This document shows positions 8,000-16,248 of a stretch of DNA of 64,000 nt, in pieces. The position numbers were made by a program, and so were the translations under genes. The notes under the pieces are model-generated. The model made no database searches, had not been told where the DNA came from, and saw nothing but the letters and a program-made list of their open reading frames with translations. Position 1 is the stretch's first letter. Every line of letters starts with the position of its first letter. This stretch comes from Roseomonas alba (lineage in GTDB: Bacteria > Pseudomonadota > Alphaproteobacteria > Acetobacterales > Acetobacteraceae), in assembly GCF_019430885.1 (NCBI RefSeq), contig NZ_JAHYBZ010000013.1, positions 1 to 64,000 on the forward strand, read 5' to 3'.

Positions 8000-8371
8000 A
8001 TCGAAATTTGGCGGAGGCATGCAAGTCCCTATCGCCTGCCCGGCGAGGTCTTTCTGCTCGACCTTCCGGCCGTCGTCGGACGTCTGGCACGCCTTCTGCT
8101 GCGAAGGCCCGGCGTGGCAGTCGCCCATCCGAGAGTGCTGGTGGACGTGACATGCCCTCACCGGACTCCGCGTGTCGATCATGGCGCTGCTGAGCTCTGG
8201 GGTCGCGGGTTACGACGGGGACCAGATCTCGGCCGGCCCGTGGATCATGCGGCGGAAGACGGTGAGCCCCCCAACACCACAGACCGGCCATGACGTTTCG
8301 ACCTTTGCTGCCGATGGCTTGCCGGTCGTAAGCATGCGTACGATCATCGCAAAGAGAGCGGAGGAAGCATC

Positions 8372-9538
8372 ATGGATTTCGGCCTGTCGCCGGAGCAGGA
8401 GGCGATCGTCGAGGGAGTCGCCGCCATCTGCCGGCGCTTCGGCGACGATTACTGGCGCGCCTGCGACGACGAGGCGCGCTTCCCGCGCGAATTCCATGGC
8501 GCCATGGCCGAGGGAGGCTTCCTTGGCATCACCATGCCGGAGGACCAGGGCGGTGCCGGCCTCGGCGTGACCGAGGCGGCGCTGATGATGCACACCGTCG
8601 CGCGGCATGGCGGGGGCATGGCTGCGGCGTCGTCCATCCACATCAACATGTTCGGTCCGCACCCGATCGTGGTGCACGGCACGCCCGAGCAGAAGGCGCG
8701 CTGGATCCCGCCACTGATCGCCGGCACCGACCAGGCCTGCTTCGGCGTCACCGAGCCCAATGCCGGGCTGGACACAACCTCGATCACCACCTTCGCGGCG
8801 AAGGTGCCCGGCGGCTATCGCGTCAATGGGCGGAAGATGTGGACCTCCACCGGCCAGGTCGCGAACAAGATCATGCTGCTGACGCGCACGACGAAGAAGG
8901 AGGATGTGCGCAAGCCTTCGGACGGCATCACGCTGTTCTACACTGACATCGACCGCAGCAAAGTCGAGATCAAGCGCATCCCGAAGATGGGCCGCGCGGC
9001 GGTGGATTCGAACATGACCTTCATCGACGACCTCTTCGTCCCGGAGGAGGATCGCATCGGCGAGGAAGGCAAGGGTTTCTCCTACATCCTCGACAGCCTG
9101 AATCCGGAACGCATCCTGATCGCGTCCGAGGCCATCGCGATCGGCCAGGACGCGCTGGACCGCGCCGCGCGCTACGGGCGCGACCGCATCGTCTTCGGCC
9201 GACCGATCGGGCAGAACCAGGCCATCCAGCATCCGCTCGCCGAATGCTGGACGGCGCTGGAATCCGCCTGGCTGATGGCGCTGAAGGCGGCCTGGCTCTA
9301 CGACACCGGCAGGCCCTGTGGGGCGGAGGCGAATGCGGCGAAGCTGCTCGGCGGCCGCGCGGGGCACGATGCCTGCCTGCAGGCCGTGCTGACCCATGGC
9401 GGCATGGGCTACGCGAAGGAATACGTGGTCGAACGCCTGCTGCGGGAGGTGATGATCTGTCGCATCGCGCCAGTTTCCGAACAGCTTGTCCTGTCCTTCA
9501 TCGCCGAGCGGGTGCTCGGCCAGCCGAAGTCGTATTGA
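8372..9538 (+). CDS. Acyl-CoA dehydrogenase
   Basis: A 388-residue FAD-dependent acyl-CoA dehydrogenase that would form the 2-enoyl-CoA and pass electrons to ETF. The three-domain fold is visible. The N-terminal helical domain spans about 1-120. The middle beta domain contains CFGVTEPNAGLDTTSITTFA and KMWTSTGQVAN, the flavin-contact strands. The C-terminal helical domain contains GRPIGQNQAIQHPLAECW and GGMGYAKEYVVERLLREVMI. Length is normal for the family. The start ATG has GGAGGAA seven bases upstream. A repeat element and a marR gene follow on the same strand. Chain-length or branched substrate preference cannot be read from the sequence. Confidence 0.93.
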   Translation: MDFGLSPEQEAIVEGVAAICRRFGDDYWRACDDEARFPREFHGAMAEGGFLGITMPEDQGGAGLGVTEAALMMHTVARHGGGMAAASSIHINMFGPHPIVVHGTPEQKARWIPPLIAGTDQACFGVTEPNAGLDTTSITTFAAKVPGGYRVNGRKMWTSTGQVANKIMLLTRTTKKEDVRKPSDGITLFYTDIDRSKVEIKRIPKMGRAAVDSNMTFIDDLFVPEEDRIGEEGKGFSYILDSLNPERILIASEAIAIGQDALDRAARYGRDRIVFGRPIGQNQAIQHPLAECWTALESAWLMALKAAWLYDTGRPCGAEANAAKLLGGRAGHDACLQAVLTHGGMGYAKEYVVERLLREVMICRIAPVSEQLVLSFIAERVLGQPKSY

Positions 9539-9555
9539 TGGGCGGCGGCGGAACC

Positions 9556-9743
9556 GGAGAGGGGCTTTGCCCCCCTCCGGACCACCCCCCACCAAAGGGC
9601 CGTGCCCTTTGGAATGCCGCTTCCTTGGCGCGGGGCGCCACGGGCGGTCTGGAACGCCGACGCTTGGGGCCGGGCACCAGGTATCGGTTTCCAAAGGCCC
9701 TGCGGCCTTTGGTGGGGTGGTTTGGAGGGGCAAAGCCCCTCCC
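9556..9743. repeat. Dispersed bookend repeat, family 1, copy B
   Basis: Left module: GGAGAGGGGC...GCCCCCCTCC hairpin, then CCAAAGGGC-CGT-GCCCTTTGG. Right module: GGTATCGGTTTCCAAAGG...GGCCTTTGGTGGGG and the hairpin GGAGGGGCAAAGCCCCTCC. The right arm is the reverse complement of the left arm of copy A (GGAAACCGATACC). The closing hairpin ends one base before the marR start codon, so the element supplies the whole leader of that gene. Confidence 0.8.
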
Positions 9744-10208
9744 ATGAGCAAGAGAACCCGCGGCGATACCGGCTTCCGCATCGGCTATCTGGTCCACGAC
9801 GTCTCTCGCCTGCGGCAGGCCTTCTTCACCGAGCACATGCGCCCGCATGGCGTGACGCATGCGCAATGGTGGGCGCTGGGCCAGCTGATCCGCCACGACC
9901 CGCAGGGCGGCCTGACCCAGGCGGAGCTGGCGCGGGCGCTCGACCTCGGAAAGGTCGCGACGGGGGCGATGATCGCGCGGCTGGAAGCGGCGGGGCTCGT
10001 CGAGCGCCGCGCCGACGCGGCGGATCGCCGGCTGAACCGCGTCTTCGTCACCGCGCGCGGCAGCCGGGTGGTGGAACGCATGGTCAGTGTCGCGCAAGGG
10101 CTGAACGCCGCATTGCTGCACGGCATGGCGCGCGAGGATCTGGAAGCGACGCTCCGCGTGCTGACGGAGTTGCGCCGGCGGCTCCGTTCCACGCTGGACG
10201 AGGCTTAA
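9744..10208 (+). CDS. MarR-family transcriptional regulator
   Basis: A 154-residue winged-helix regulator. The MarR core runs from about residue 25 to 125. Helices include HAQWWALGQLIRHDPQGGLTQAELARALDLGKVATGAMIARLEAAGLVERR (recognition helix GKVATGAMIARLE), followed by a wing carrying DRRLNRVFVTARG. MarR dimers usually repress nearby catabolic or efflux genes and respond to phenolic or acyl ligands. The acyl-CoA dehydrogenase upstream is the obvious candidate target. The ATG at 9744 sits directly against a repeat hairpin whose GGAGGGG strand could act as an occluded ribosome site. The TAA stop overlaps the stop of the convergent ABC ATPase gene (shared TTAA). Confidence 0.88.
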   Translation: MSKRTRGDTGFRIGYLVHDVSRLRQAFFTEHMRPHGVTHAQWWALGQLIRHDPQGGLTQAELARALDLGKVATGAMIARLEAAGLVERRADAADRRLNRVFVTARGSRVVERMVSVAQGLNAALLHGMAREDLEATLRVLTELRRRLRSTLDEA

Positions 10209-11287
10209 CCGGCCGGCAGGACGTTGCAGTCGGTCGCGGTCCAGCCGACGCGGACCTCGGCGCCTTCGGACAGCGCGACGCCGGCCGCGCCGACGGGTTG
10301 CAGACCGAGCAGCTCCGCTCCGTCTTCCAGCCGCACCACGTATTTCCGCGACTGGCCGAGATAGATCACGTCGCTGACCCGGCCTTGTACGGTGTTGTCA
10401 CGCGGCGCATCGTCGGCACCGAGCAACGCTACGCGTTCCGGCCGCACCGCGACGATGGCGGCACCGCCGACCCGCAGCCCCGTAGCTGCGTGACCGCGCA
10501 GGACGCCATGGGCGGTCTGCACAACCGCCTTTTCGTCCGCGAGAGTCTGCACCCGCCCGGCAAGGAAGGTGGAATCGCCGAGGAACCCCGCGACGAAGCG
10601 AGTCGCCGGGCGCTCATACAGCGCCTGCGGCCTACCGATCTGCTCGATCCGGCCGTGATTGAACACCGCGATGCGGTCGCTCATGACCAGCGCTTCCTCC
10701 TGGTCATGCGTGACGTAGAGGACGGTGATGCCGAGGTCGCGATGCAGCCGCGCGATCTCGATCTGCATCTGCGCGCGGAGATTCTTGTCGAGCGCGCCGA
10801 GCGGTTCGTCCATGAGAAGCAGCGGCGGTTCATAGACCAACGCCCGGGCCAGCGCGACGCGCTGCTGCTGCCCACCCGAAAGCTGCGACGGCAGGCGATC
10901 GGCGAAGCCCGGCAAGCCAACCAGCTTCAACGCGGCCTCGACCCGCTGTCCGGCCTCAGCGCGAGGGACCTTCCGCATCTGCAGGGGGAAGGCGATGTTC
11001 GCCGCCACCGTCATGTGGGGGAACAGGGCGTAGTGCTGGAAGACCACGCCGATGTTCCGCCGATAGGGCGGCAGCGGAACCACGTCCTGGCCATTCAGCA
11101 GGATCGAGCCCTCGGTCGGCTTCTGCAGGCCGGCGACCATGGTGAGCGTCGTCGTCTTGCCCGACCCGGACGGGCCGAGGAAGCTGATGAACTCGCCCTT
11201 GTCCAGCGTGAGGTCCACGCCGGTCACGGCGACCACCTGGCCGAAGCGCTTGCCGACGCCACGCAGTTCCAGAACCGGCGTGCTCAT
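10205..11287 (-). CDS. ABC transporter ATPase, polyamine/Fe3+ type
   Basis: A 360-residue importer ATPase of the PotA/FbpC/CysA class. Walker A is GPSGSGKTT, the Q-loop lies in VFQHYALFPHM, the signature is LSGGQQQRVALARAL, Walker B is LLLMDEPLGALD, and the H-loop is YVTHDQEEAL. The last ~110 residues form a TOBE-type regulatory domain (VRPERVALL...VSDVIYLGQSRKYVV). It is the last gene of the operon and overlaps the preceding permease gene by ATGA, which implies translational coupling. It would energise uptake of the ligand bound by the 12914-13978 protein. A polyamine or related cation is likely by family. Confidence 0.93.
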   Translation of the reverse strand: MSTPVLELRGVGKRFGQVVAVTGVDLTLDKGEFISFLGPSGSGKTTTLTMVAGLQKPTEGSILLNGQDVVPLPPYRRNIGVVFQHYALFPHMTVAANIAFPLQMRKVPRAEAGQRVEAALKLVGLPGFADRLPSQLSGGQQQRVALARALVYEPPLLLMDEPLGALDKNLRAQMQIEIARLHRDLGITVLYVTHDQEEALVMSDRIAVFNHGRIEQIGRPQALYERPATRFVAGFLGDSTFLAGRVQTLADEKAVVQTAHGVLRGHAATGLRVGGAAIVAVRPERVALLGADDAPRDNTVQGRVSDVIYLGQSRKYVVRLEDGAELLGLQPVGAAGVALSEGAEVRVGWTATDCNVLPAG

Positions 11288-12096
11288 CGGCCAAGCCCCG
11301 GCATCACAGATGGGCCGCGCCGCCGCGACAGCACCCATTGCAGGGCCAGCAGCGTCATCGAGACCAGCAGGATCACCGTGGCGATGGCGCTGATCTCGGG
11401 ATTGATGTCACCGAAGACGTTCGACCACATCAGCACCGTCACGGTGCGCAGTTGCGGCGTGCTGAGGAAGAGGGACACGATCAGCTCATCGAAGGACAGC
11501 ATGGCGGCAAACAGCAGCCCGGCGAGAATCCCCGGACTGATCAGAGGCAGGGTGATGCGCAGGAAGGCGACGCGCGGCGAGGCCCCGAGCGTCAGCGCCG
11601 CCTGATCCAGGCGCCGGTCATAGGTTTCCAGCGCCGCACCGACCGTCGCGACCACATAGGGCAGCGCCAGCGCCGTATGCCCGAAGACCAGCGCATGCAT
11701 CGACCCGACCCAGCCCCAGGAATCGAACAGCAGAAAGATCGCCGCCCCCGAGATGATGTGTGGCACCACCAGCGGTGCCATCAGCAGCGATCGCACGGCG
11801 ACGGCGAGCGGCCCGCGCCAACTCGCCAGCCCGATCGCCGCGGCGGTGCCGAGCGCGGTCGCGATCGCGGCCGTGATCACCATGATCTCCAGGCTGACGA
11901 GGATCGCATCCCGCCAGGCCGGCGTGTCCGCCAGGCTGCGGTACCAGCGCAGCGATAGCCCCGGTGGTGGGAAGGTCAGCAATGCGCTGTCGCTGAAGGA
12001 GATGATGACGACGATCGCCATCGGCGCGACGAGATAGACCGCGATGACCGCGGTCAGCACCCAGGCCGCCCAGCGCCAGAGCCGTGCCGCCGTCAT
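11284..12096 (-). CDS. ABC permease, PotC-like
   Basis: A 270-residue inner-membrane permease with about six helices, starting with WAAWVLTAVIAVYLVAPMAIVVIISFS. The coupling EAA loop is present as LDQAALTLGASPRVAFLRITLPLISPGI near residues 165-190. It has the shape of the second permease (PotC/YdcV) of spermidine/putrescine importers. The start overlaps the preceding permease stop as ATGA (12093-12096) and its own stop overlaps the ATPase start. The arrangement binding protein-permease-permease-ATPase is the classical polyamine order with the ATPase moved to the end. Confidence 0.92.
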   Translation of the reverse strand: MTAARLWRWAAWVLTAVIAVYLVAPMAIVVIISFSDSALLTFPPPGLSLRWYRSLADTPAWRDAILVSLEIMVITAAIATALGTAAAIGLASWRGPLAVAVRSLLMAPLVVPHIISGAAIFLLFDSWGWVGSMHALVFGHTALALPYVVATVGAALETYDRRLDQAALTLGASPRVAFLRITLPLISPGILAGLLFAAMLSFDELIVSLFLSTPQLRTVTVLMWSNVFGDINPEISAIATVILLVSMTLLALQWVLSRRRGPSVMPGLGR

Positions 12097-12911
12097 TCCG
12101 CCACGCGCCGCGCCGGGGATCGCACCAGAAGCTGGGACGCACCGAGCAGCAGCAGCGTCGCCACCAGCAGCACCAGCGACAGTGTCGCCGCCATGCCCCA
12201 ATCCCCAAGCTGCGAGACCTGAAGCTGGATCATGCGCGCGATCACCGCATCCCGCCGCCCGCCCAGCAGGGCCGGCGTGATGAAGAAGCCGAGCGCCATG
12301 ACGAAGACCAGCACCGCCCCCGTCGCCAGCCCCGGCAGGGTCAACGGCAGCTGCACCCGCAGGAAGGCGCGCACCGGCCCGGCGCCGAGGCACGCCGCCG
12401 CCGGCATCAGCGCCGGGTCCATGGCCCGGATCGACCCGTAGAGCGGGAAGACCACGAAGGGCAGCAGCACATGCACCATGCCGATCAGCACGCCGGTGCG
12501 GTTGAAGATCAGCTCCAGCGGCTGCCCGATCACGCCGAGCCACAGCAGCGATTCATTGATGATGCCGTTGTTCTGCAACAGCACCATCCAGGCGAAGCTG
12601 CGCACCAGGATGCTGGACCAGAAGGGGATCAGTACCACCAGCGTCAGCAGCCGCGTCAGCCGGGGCTGGGTCGCCATCACATGCGCGAAGGGATAGGCCA
12701 GCAGGATGCAGCCGATGGTCGTGGCCAGGCTTATCTGCACCGTGTTGCGGATCAGGCTGGCATAGACCGGCTCCTCCCACAGGCTGCGGAAGTTCTGCAG
12801 CCCCCAGACCGGGTCCGAGGCGCTGCGCATGAGCAGCGCGCCTACGGGCAGCGCGAAGACCACGGCCACGAAGGCTGCCGCCGGCAGCAGCAGAAGGCGG
12901 GACCTCAGCAA
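12093..12911 (-). CDS. ABC permease, PotB-like
   Basis: A ~272-residue permease with an N-terminal helix LLLLPAAAFVAVVFALPVGALLM, then a periplasmic stretch and five more helices. The EAA loop reads MPAAACLGAGPVRAFLRVQLPLTLPG. A TTG at 12911 just after the binding-protein stop is the most economical start, because upstream codons overlap the binding-protein gene in another frame. A longer overlapping start cannot be excluded. It pairs with the next permease to form the transmembrane channel. Confidence 0.88.
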   Translation of the reverse strand: MLRSRLLLLPAAAFVAVVFALPVGALLMRSASDPVWGLQNFRSLWEEPVYASLIRNTVQISLATTIGCILLAYPFAHVMATQPRLTRLLTLVVLIPFWSSILVRSFAWMVLLQNNGIINESLLWLGVIGQPLELIFNRTGVLIGMVHVLLPFVVFPLYGSIRAMDPALMPAAACLGAGPVRAFLRVQLPLTLPGLATGAVLVFVMALGFFITPALLGGRRDAVIARMIQLQVSQLGDWGMAATLSLVLLVATLLLLGASQLLVRSPARRVAE

Positions 12912-12913
12912 AT

Positions 12914-13978
12914 TCAGGTCAGCCGCCAGGCGGTCCAGCGCCGGTTCACCGCATCGAGGTTGTCGCGCCAGTAGAGGCCATCCTGCAGCACCACCTTGTC
13001 GGCATAGGCCGGATTGGTGGCGAGCCATTCCTGAAGCTCCGGCCGGATAAGCCGGAAGGCCTCGCGGTTGGTGGGGGAGAAGACCATGAGGTTGGCGAAC
13101 TCGGCCTGCGGCTCAGGCCGCGTGACGTAGTCGATCAGCGCCGTCGCCGCCGCGATGTTGCGCGACCCGCGCGGGATGACGAGGTAGTCGACCGACTGGA
13201 TCGCCTGCTCCCAGCTCAGCGCCAGCTTCGCGCCCTTCTGCACCGAATCATAGACGCGGCCATTGTTGATCATCCCCATGGTGGCGGCGCCGCTGACCAG
13301 GATCTGCTGCGACTGGGAATTGGTCTCCCACCACAGGATGTTGTCCTTGATCTGGTCCAGCTTGCGCAGCGCACGCGGGATGTCGAGCGGATAGAGCTTG
13401 TCCGGCGCCACGCCATCGGCCAGCAACGCGACCTCGATCGTCGATGGCGCGGAGGCGTTGAGCATCCGCTTGCCGGGGAAGCGCTGCAGGTCCCAGAAGT
13501 CCGCCCAGACGCGCGGGTGGTTGTCGGCGGTGAAACGCTCGGTGCTGTAGGCGAGGTTGTAGGAGAAGACGATGTTGCCGACCCCGCATTCGGTGACATA
13601 GCGGGGGTCGATGCGGCTGCGGTCGATGACGCTGTAGTCCAGCTTCTCGAACAGGTTCTGCTGTTCGGCGCCGTGCATGAAGGCGGCGCCGACATCGACC
13701 ACGTCCCACACCACGCGGCCGGACCCGACCATCAGCCGCAGCTTCGCGTAGTCGGTCGGGCCGTCCTGATCGATGCGCAGGCCGGTCGCTTCGGAGAAGG
13801 GATCGCAATAGGCCTTCTTCTGCCCGTCCTGGTAGGCACCGCCCCAGGAGACATAGGTGATGCGCTGCCCCTCGAAGCGCTTCTGCGCATGCGCGGCGCG
13901 CGCGGCGAACAGCGTCGCGCCGCCGGCCAGCAGGCTGCGGCGCCCGATGCGGTGGCTGTCATGGGACGTCTGGCTCAT
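12914..13978 (-). CDS. Polyamine-type periplasmic binding protein
   Basis: A 354-residue extracellular solute-binding protein (PotD/SBP_bac_8-like). A Tat-type signal is visible: RIGRRSLLAGGATLFAARAAHA, cleaved about residue 31. The mature start RITYVSWGGAYQDGQKKAY is typical of PotD-like proteins. A conserved WADFWDLQRFPGKRML segment lies near the middle, and PELQEWLATNP is near the end. The ATG at 13978 has AGGAGG just upstream. It is the second gene of the operon, 25 bp after a flavin monooxygenase. This suggests that the imported compound is the monooxygenase substrate or supplies it, which would be unusual for simple spermidine uptake. Confidence 0.88.
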   Translation of the reverse strand: MSQTSHDSHRIGRRSLLAGGATLFAARAAHAQKRFEGQRITYVSWGGAYQDGQKKAYCDPFSEATGLRIDQDGPTDYAKLRLMVGSGRVVWDVVDVGAAFMHGAEQQNLFEKLDYSVIDRSRIDPRYVTECGVGNIVFSYNLAYSTERFTADNHPRVWADFWDLQRFPGKRMLNASAPSTIEVALLADGVAPDKLYPLDIPRALRKLDQIKDNILWWETNSQSQQILVSGAATMGMINNGRVYDSVQKGAKLALSWEQAIQSVDYLVIPRGSRNIAAATALIDYVTRPEPQAEFANLMVFSPTNREAFRLIRPELQEWLATNPAYADKVVLQDGLYWRDNLDAVNRRWTAWRLT

Positions 13979-14003
13979 CCGGGCCTCCTGGGCAGCTTGG
14001 GAG

Positions 14004-15326
14004 TCATGAGGGGGCGGGGCCGCGCAGATTCTCGCGCAGCGTGCGGCCGGTATAGTCCTTGCGGAAGATGCCGCGCCGCTGGAGCTCGGGGACCAGCGCG
14101 GTGGCGATATCCTCGAACATGCCGGGGAAGATGGTCGGGGCGAGGACGAAGCCGTCGCATGCATGCGCCTCGAACAGCGCCTGCATGCGGTCGGCGACCA
14201 TGGGGGCCGTGCCGACCACCATGGACCGCGCGCCGCGTCGGACCACCTGGTCGAAGGTCAGGCCGTCCTCGCGCATCTGCTGTTCGATGCGCTGCTGGGT
14301 ACCGTCCATGCCTTGGTTGCCGCGGGCATCCGCGACCTGCGCCTGGCCGACCTTGGCGAGATCAACCGCGAGGCCGCTGGAATTCGCGGCGAGGGCGAGT
14401 TCGGGATCGATCAGGGAGTTGAGGTGCTCGGCCTTCTCCTGCGCGATCGATTCCGTCTCGCCGAGCACGATCGTCATGCCCTGGAGGATCTTGCAGTCCT
14501 CCGGCGCGCGGCCGCGCGCGGCCATGCGGCCCTTCACGTCGTCGTAGAAGGCTTTCATCGCCGGCTCGCCATACTGGGCCGAGAAGATCGCTTCGGCCCA
14601 GCGGGCCGCGAAGTCACGGCCGCGGTCGGAGGAGCCCGCCTGCATGATCACCGGCCGCCCCTGCGGCGAACGCGGGATGGAGAGCGGCCCACGCGTCTGG
14701 ATATACTTGCCGACATAGTTGGCGTAGCGGATGCGCCCCGGATCGCCAAAGACGCCGCGTTCCTTGTCGAGGACGAAGACCCCGTCCTCCCAGCAATCCC
14801 ATAGCGCGAAGCAGGCTTCGAGCACCTCGTCGGCAATGTCGTAGCGCAGTTCCTTGGGCGGCAGCTTGTCGATGCCGAAATTCTGCGCCTCGAGGTCGGT
14901 CGCAGAAGTCACCACGTTCCAGGCGATGCGCCCCTTGCTCAGCACGTCGAGCGAATTGAGCACGCGCGCCAGGTGATAGGCGCTGTGAAAGCTGGTCGAG
15001 AGCGTGGCGCCGAGGCCGAGATGCTCGGTGACGCGCGCCATCAGCGGCAGCACTGTCACCGGATCGAGGAAGCTGATCTGCCCGCCGCGCTCGATATAGG
15101 TGTCGAAGCCGCCCTTGTGGATGTCATACAGGCCAAACAGGTCCGCGAAGAAGCACCCGTCGAACTTCCCGGCTTCCAGCACGCGGGCGATGTGCTCGTA
15201 ACGGCTGGGTTCGAGGATGTCGTCAAGCCGGCTGTTCGGATGGCGCCAGGCACCGACATGCATGCCGGTCGGGCCCGTCTTGAGATAGGCCAGAAGGTGC
15301 ATCTCGCGGCGGCGCGTGCCCGTCAT
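14004..15326 (-). CDS. FMNH2-dependent monooxygenase, NtaA/SnaA/DszA type
   Basis: A 440-residue TIM-barrel flavin monooxygenase of the bacterial luciferase superfamily. Group markers include MHVGAWRHP at the start, GKFDGCFFADLFGLYD, LGLGATLSTSFHSAYHLAR, GRIAWNVVTSATDLEAQNFG and PVIMQAGSSDRGRDFAARWAEAIF. These are characteristic of the NtaA/SnaA/SoxA(DszA) family, which uses reduced flavin from a separate reductase to cleave C-N or C-S bonds. The ATG at 15326 has GGAGGG upstream. It heads the ABC-importer operon, so transport and oxidation of the same compound are probably linked. No flavin reductase gene is seen in the window. The substrate is undetermined. Confidence 0.9.
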   Translation of the reverse strand: MTGTRRREMHLLAYLKTGPTGMHVGAWRHPNSRLDDILEPSRYEHIARVLEAGKFDGCFFADLFGLYDIHKGGFDTYIERGGQISFLDPVTVLPLMARVTEHLGLGATLSTSFHSAYHLARVLNSLDVLSKGRIAWNVVTSATDLEAQNFGIDKLPPKELRYDIADEVLEACFALWDCWEDGVFVLDKERGVFGDPGRIRYANYVGKYIQTRGPLSIPRSPQGRPVIMQAGSSDRGRDFAARWAEAIFSAQYGEPAMKAFYDDVKGRMAARGRAPEDCKILQGMTIVLGETESIAQEKAEHLNSLIDPELALAANSSGLAVDLAKVGQAQVADARGNQGMDGTQQRIEQQMREDGLTFDQVVRRGARSMVVGTAPMVADRMQALFEAHACDGFVLAPTIFPGMFEDIATALVPELQRRGIFRKDYTGRTLRENLRGPAPS

Positions 15327-15563
15327 GACTATCCCTCCAGATCCCGGTGGGGCGTCGCGGCGATCGATCGTCTCACGCAGATTCCGACCGGCAGGACGCG
15401 CCAGCAGGGCGACGTGACGCAGCGCAGCACGGTGACTCCACGGGGTCAACATCGTTTCCGGACAGGGCTGCCGCCCGGCGCACGCCCGTTGCGATGCATT
15501 GCGCGTCACGGAAGGGGTGCGAGGGTCGCTGTCCGTCCCGGCTGGCTCTCCGGAAGGGCCTTC

Positions 15564-15585
15564 GTTATATTTTTCATGACATAAC
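15564..15585. promoter_or_regulatory. AT-rich inverted repeat in divergent promoter region
   Basis: In an otherwise GC-rich 348-bp gap between the leftward monooxygenase operon and the rightward broken GntR gene, GTTAT and ATAAC flank a 12-bp spacer (TATATTTTTCATGACATAA core). It is the only AT-rich patch here. It is a reasonable operator or -10 region for the divergent promoters, possibly once bound by the GntR protein. I see nothing else in 15327-15674. Confidence 0.35.
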
Positions 15586-15674
15586 AAATGGCCAGCACAG
15601 GCAGGACTAAGGCAACGCATCCGGACCGATGACGCGATCCATCCCCAGGGGGTGACGGCACCCGACCCGGCCCG

Positions 15675-16167
15675 ATGGCGGCCGCCTTCGAACTCGGGTC
15701 CCTTCCGCCGCTCGACACCACCGACGCCCTGCCGTTCTACATGCGGCTTGCCGAGCGGCTGGCGGCACCGAGCCGCGCGAATCACGCAGCGGTGACCGGC
15801 CGCGCACTGCCGAGCGAGACGGCCTGCGCCTCGTATTTCGGCGTCAGCCGGCCCCCACCGTGCGGCAGGCCGTGCAGCATCTCGCAGCCGGCGGCCTGGT
15901 CTCCCGTGGCCGCGGGCGCGGCACGACCCGCACGACTTCGGTGCGGCCTTCGAAGAGGAACAGCGCATCGCCGACGGCGCGGCGCGCTTCCGGCTGCTCG
16001 ACTATCGCGAGACGATGCCGCCGGTCTCCGTCACGCAGCATCTTGGTCTCGCCATGGGCCAGACGGTCTTCTGCTTCCGCCGTTGGCGCACCGTGAACGA
16101 CGCCACCTGCGCCTGTGAGCAGCGCCACCTGCCCTCTGACATCGCGCATCGCCTTGCCGCGTTTTGA
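15675..16167 (+). pseudogene. GntR/HutC-family regulator, frameshifted
   Basis: Three consecutive frames together spell a GntR regulator. Frame 1 gives PFYMRLAERLAA and LPSETACASYFGVSRP, the first part of the winged helix. Frame 2 gives VRQAVQHLAAGGLVSRGRGRGT, the recognition helix and wing. Frame 3 gives the start of a UTRA effector domain (FRLLDYRETMPPVSVTQHLGL, CEQRHLPSDIAHRL). The first break is at a run of five C near 15853 where three would keep the frame. The second is near 15930. The UTRA domain stops after roughly 75 residues, about half the usual length. No intact product is possible unless the breaks are sequencing errors. It probably once controlled the divergent monooxygenase/ABC operon or the SDR downstream. 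Confidence 0.78.
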
Positions 16168-16248
16168 CAGCCTCCGCGAACGCGCCCTACGCTTTTATCC
16201 CAAGGCCCGGCAGGACGGACGGGGCCGCCAGGGAGACAGTATAGGCCC

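Larger units (their letters stand above)
7705..8371. other. 667-bp region with no supported gene
   Basis: Between the repeat lipoprotein and the acyl-CoA dehydrogenase I find no reading frame with a recognisable family, good start site and plausible composition. Short open frames such as 7982-8293 (+) have atypical residue content. The region holds a perfect hairpin at 7825-7850 and a Fur-like palindrome at 7981-7999, listed separately. It may be regulatory DNA, an sRNA locus or decayed coding sequence. Confidence 0.5.

Noticed and set aside
7982-8293. Short rightward open frame beginning at the Fur-like palindrome
   Set aside because: No ribosome site, Arg/Pro-rich residues and no recognisable motif; the region was left as gene-free.
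12914-14164. Longer version of the binding protein starting at 14164
   Set aside because: The extra 62 residues overlap the monooxygenase gene, are Ser/Arg-rich, and precede the Tat signal; the ATG at 13978 has a strong ribosome site.
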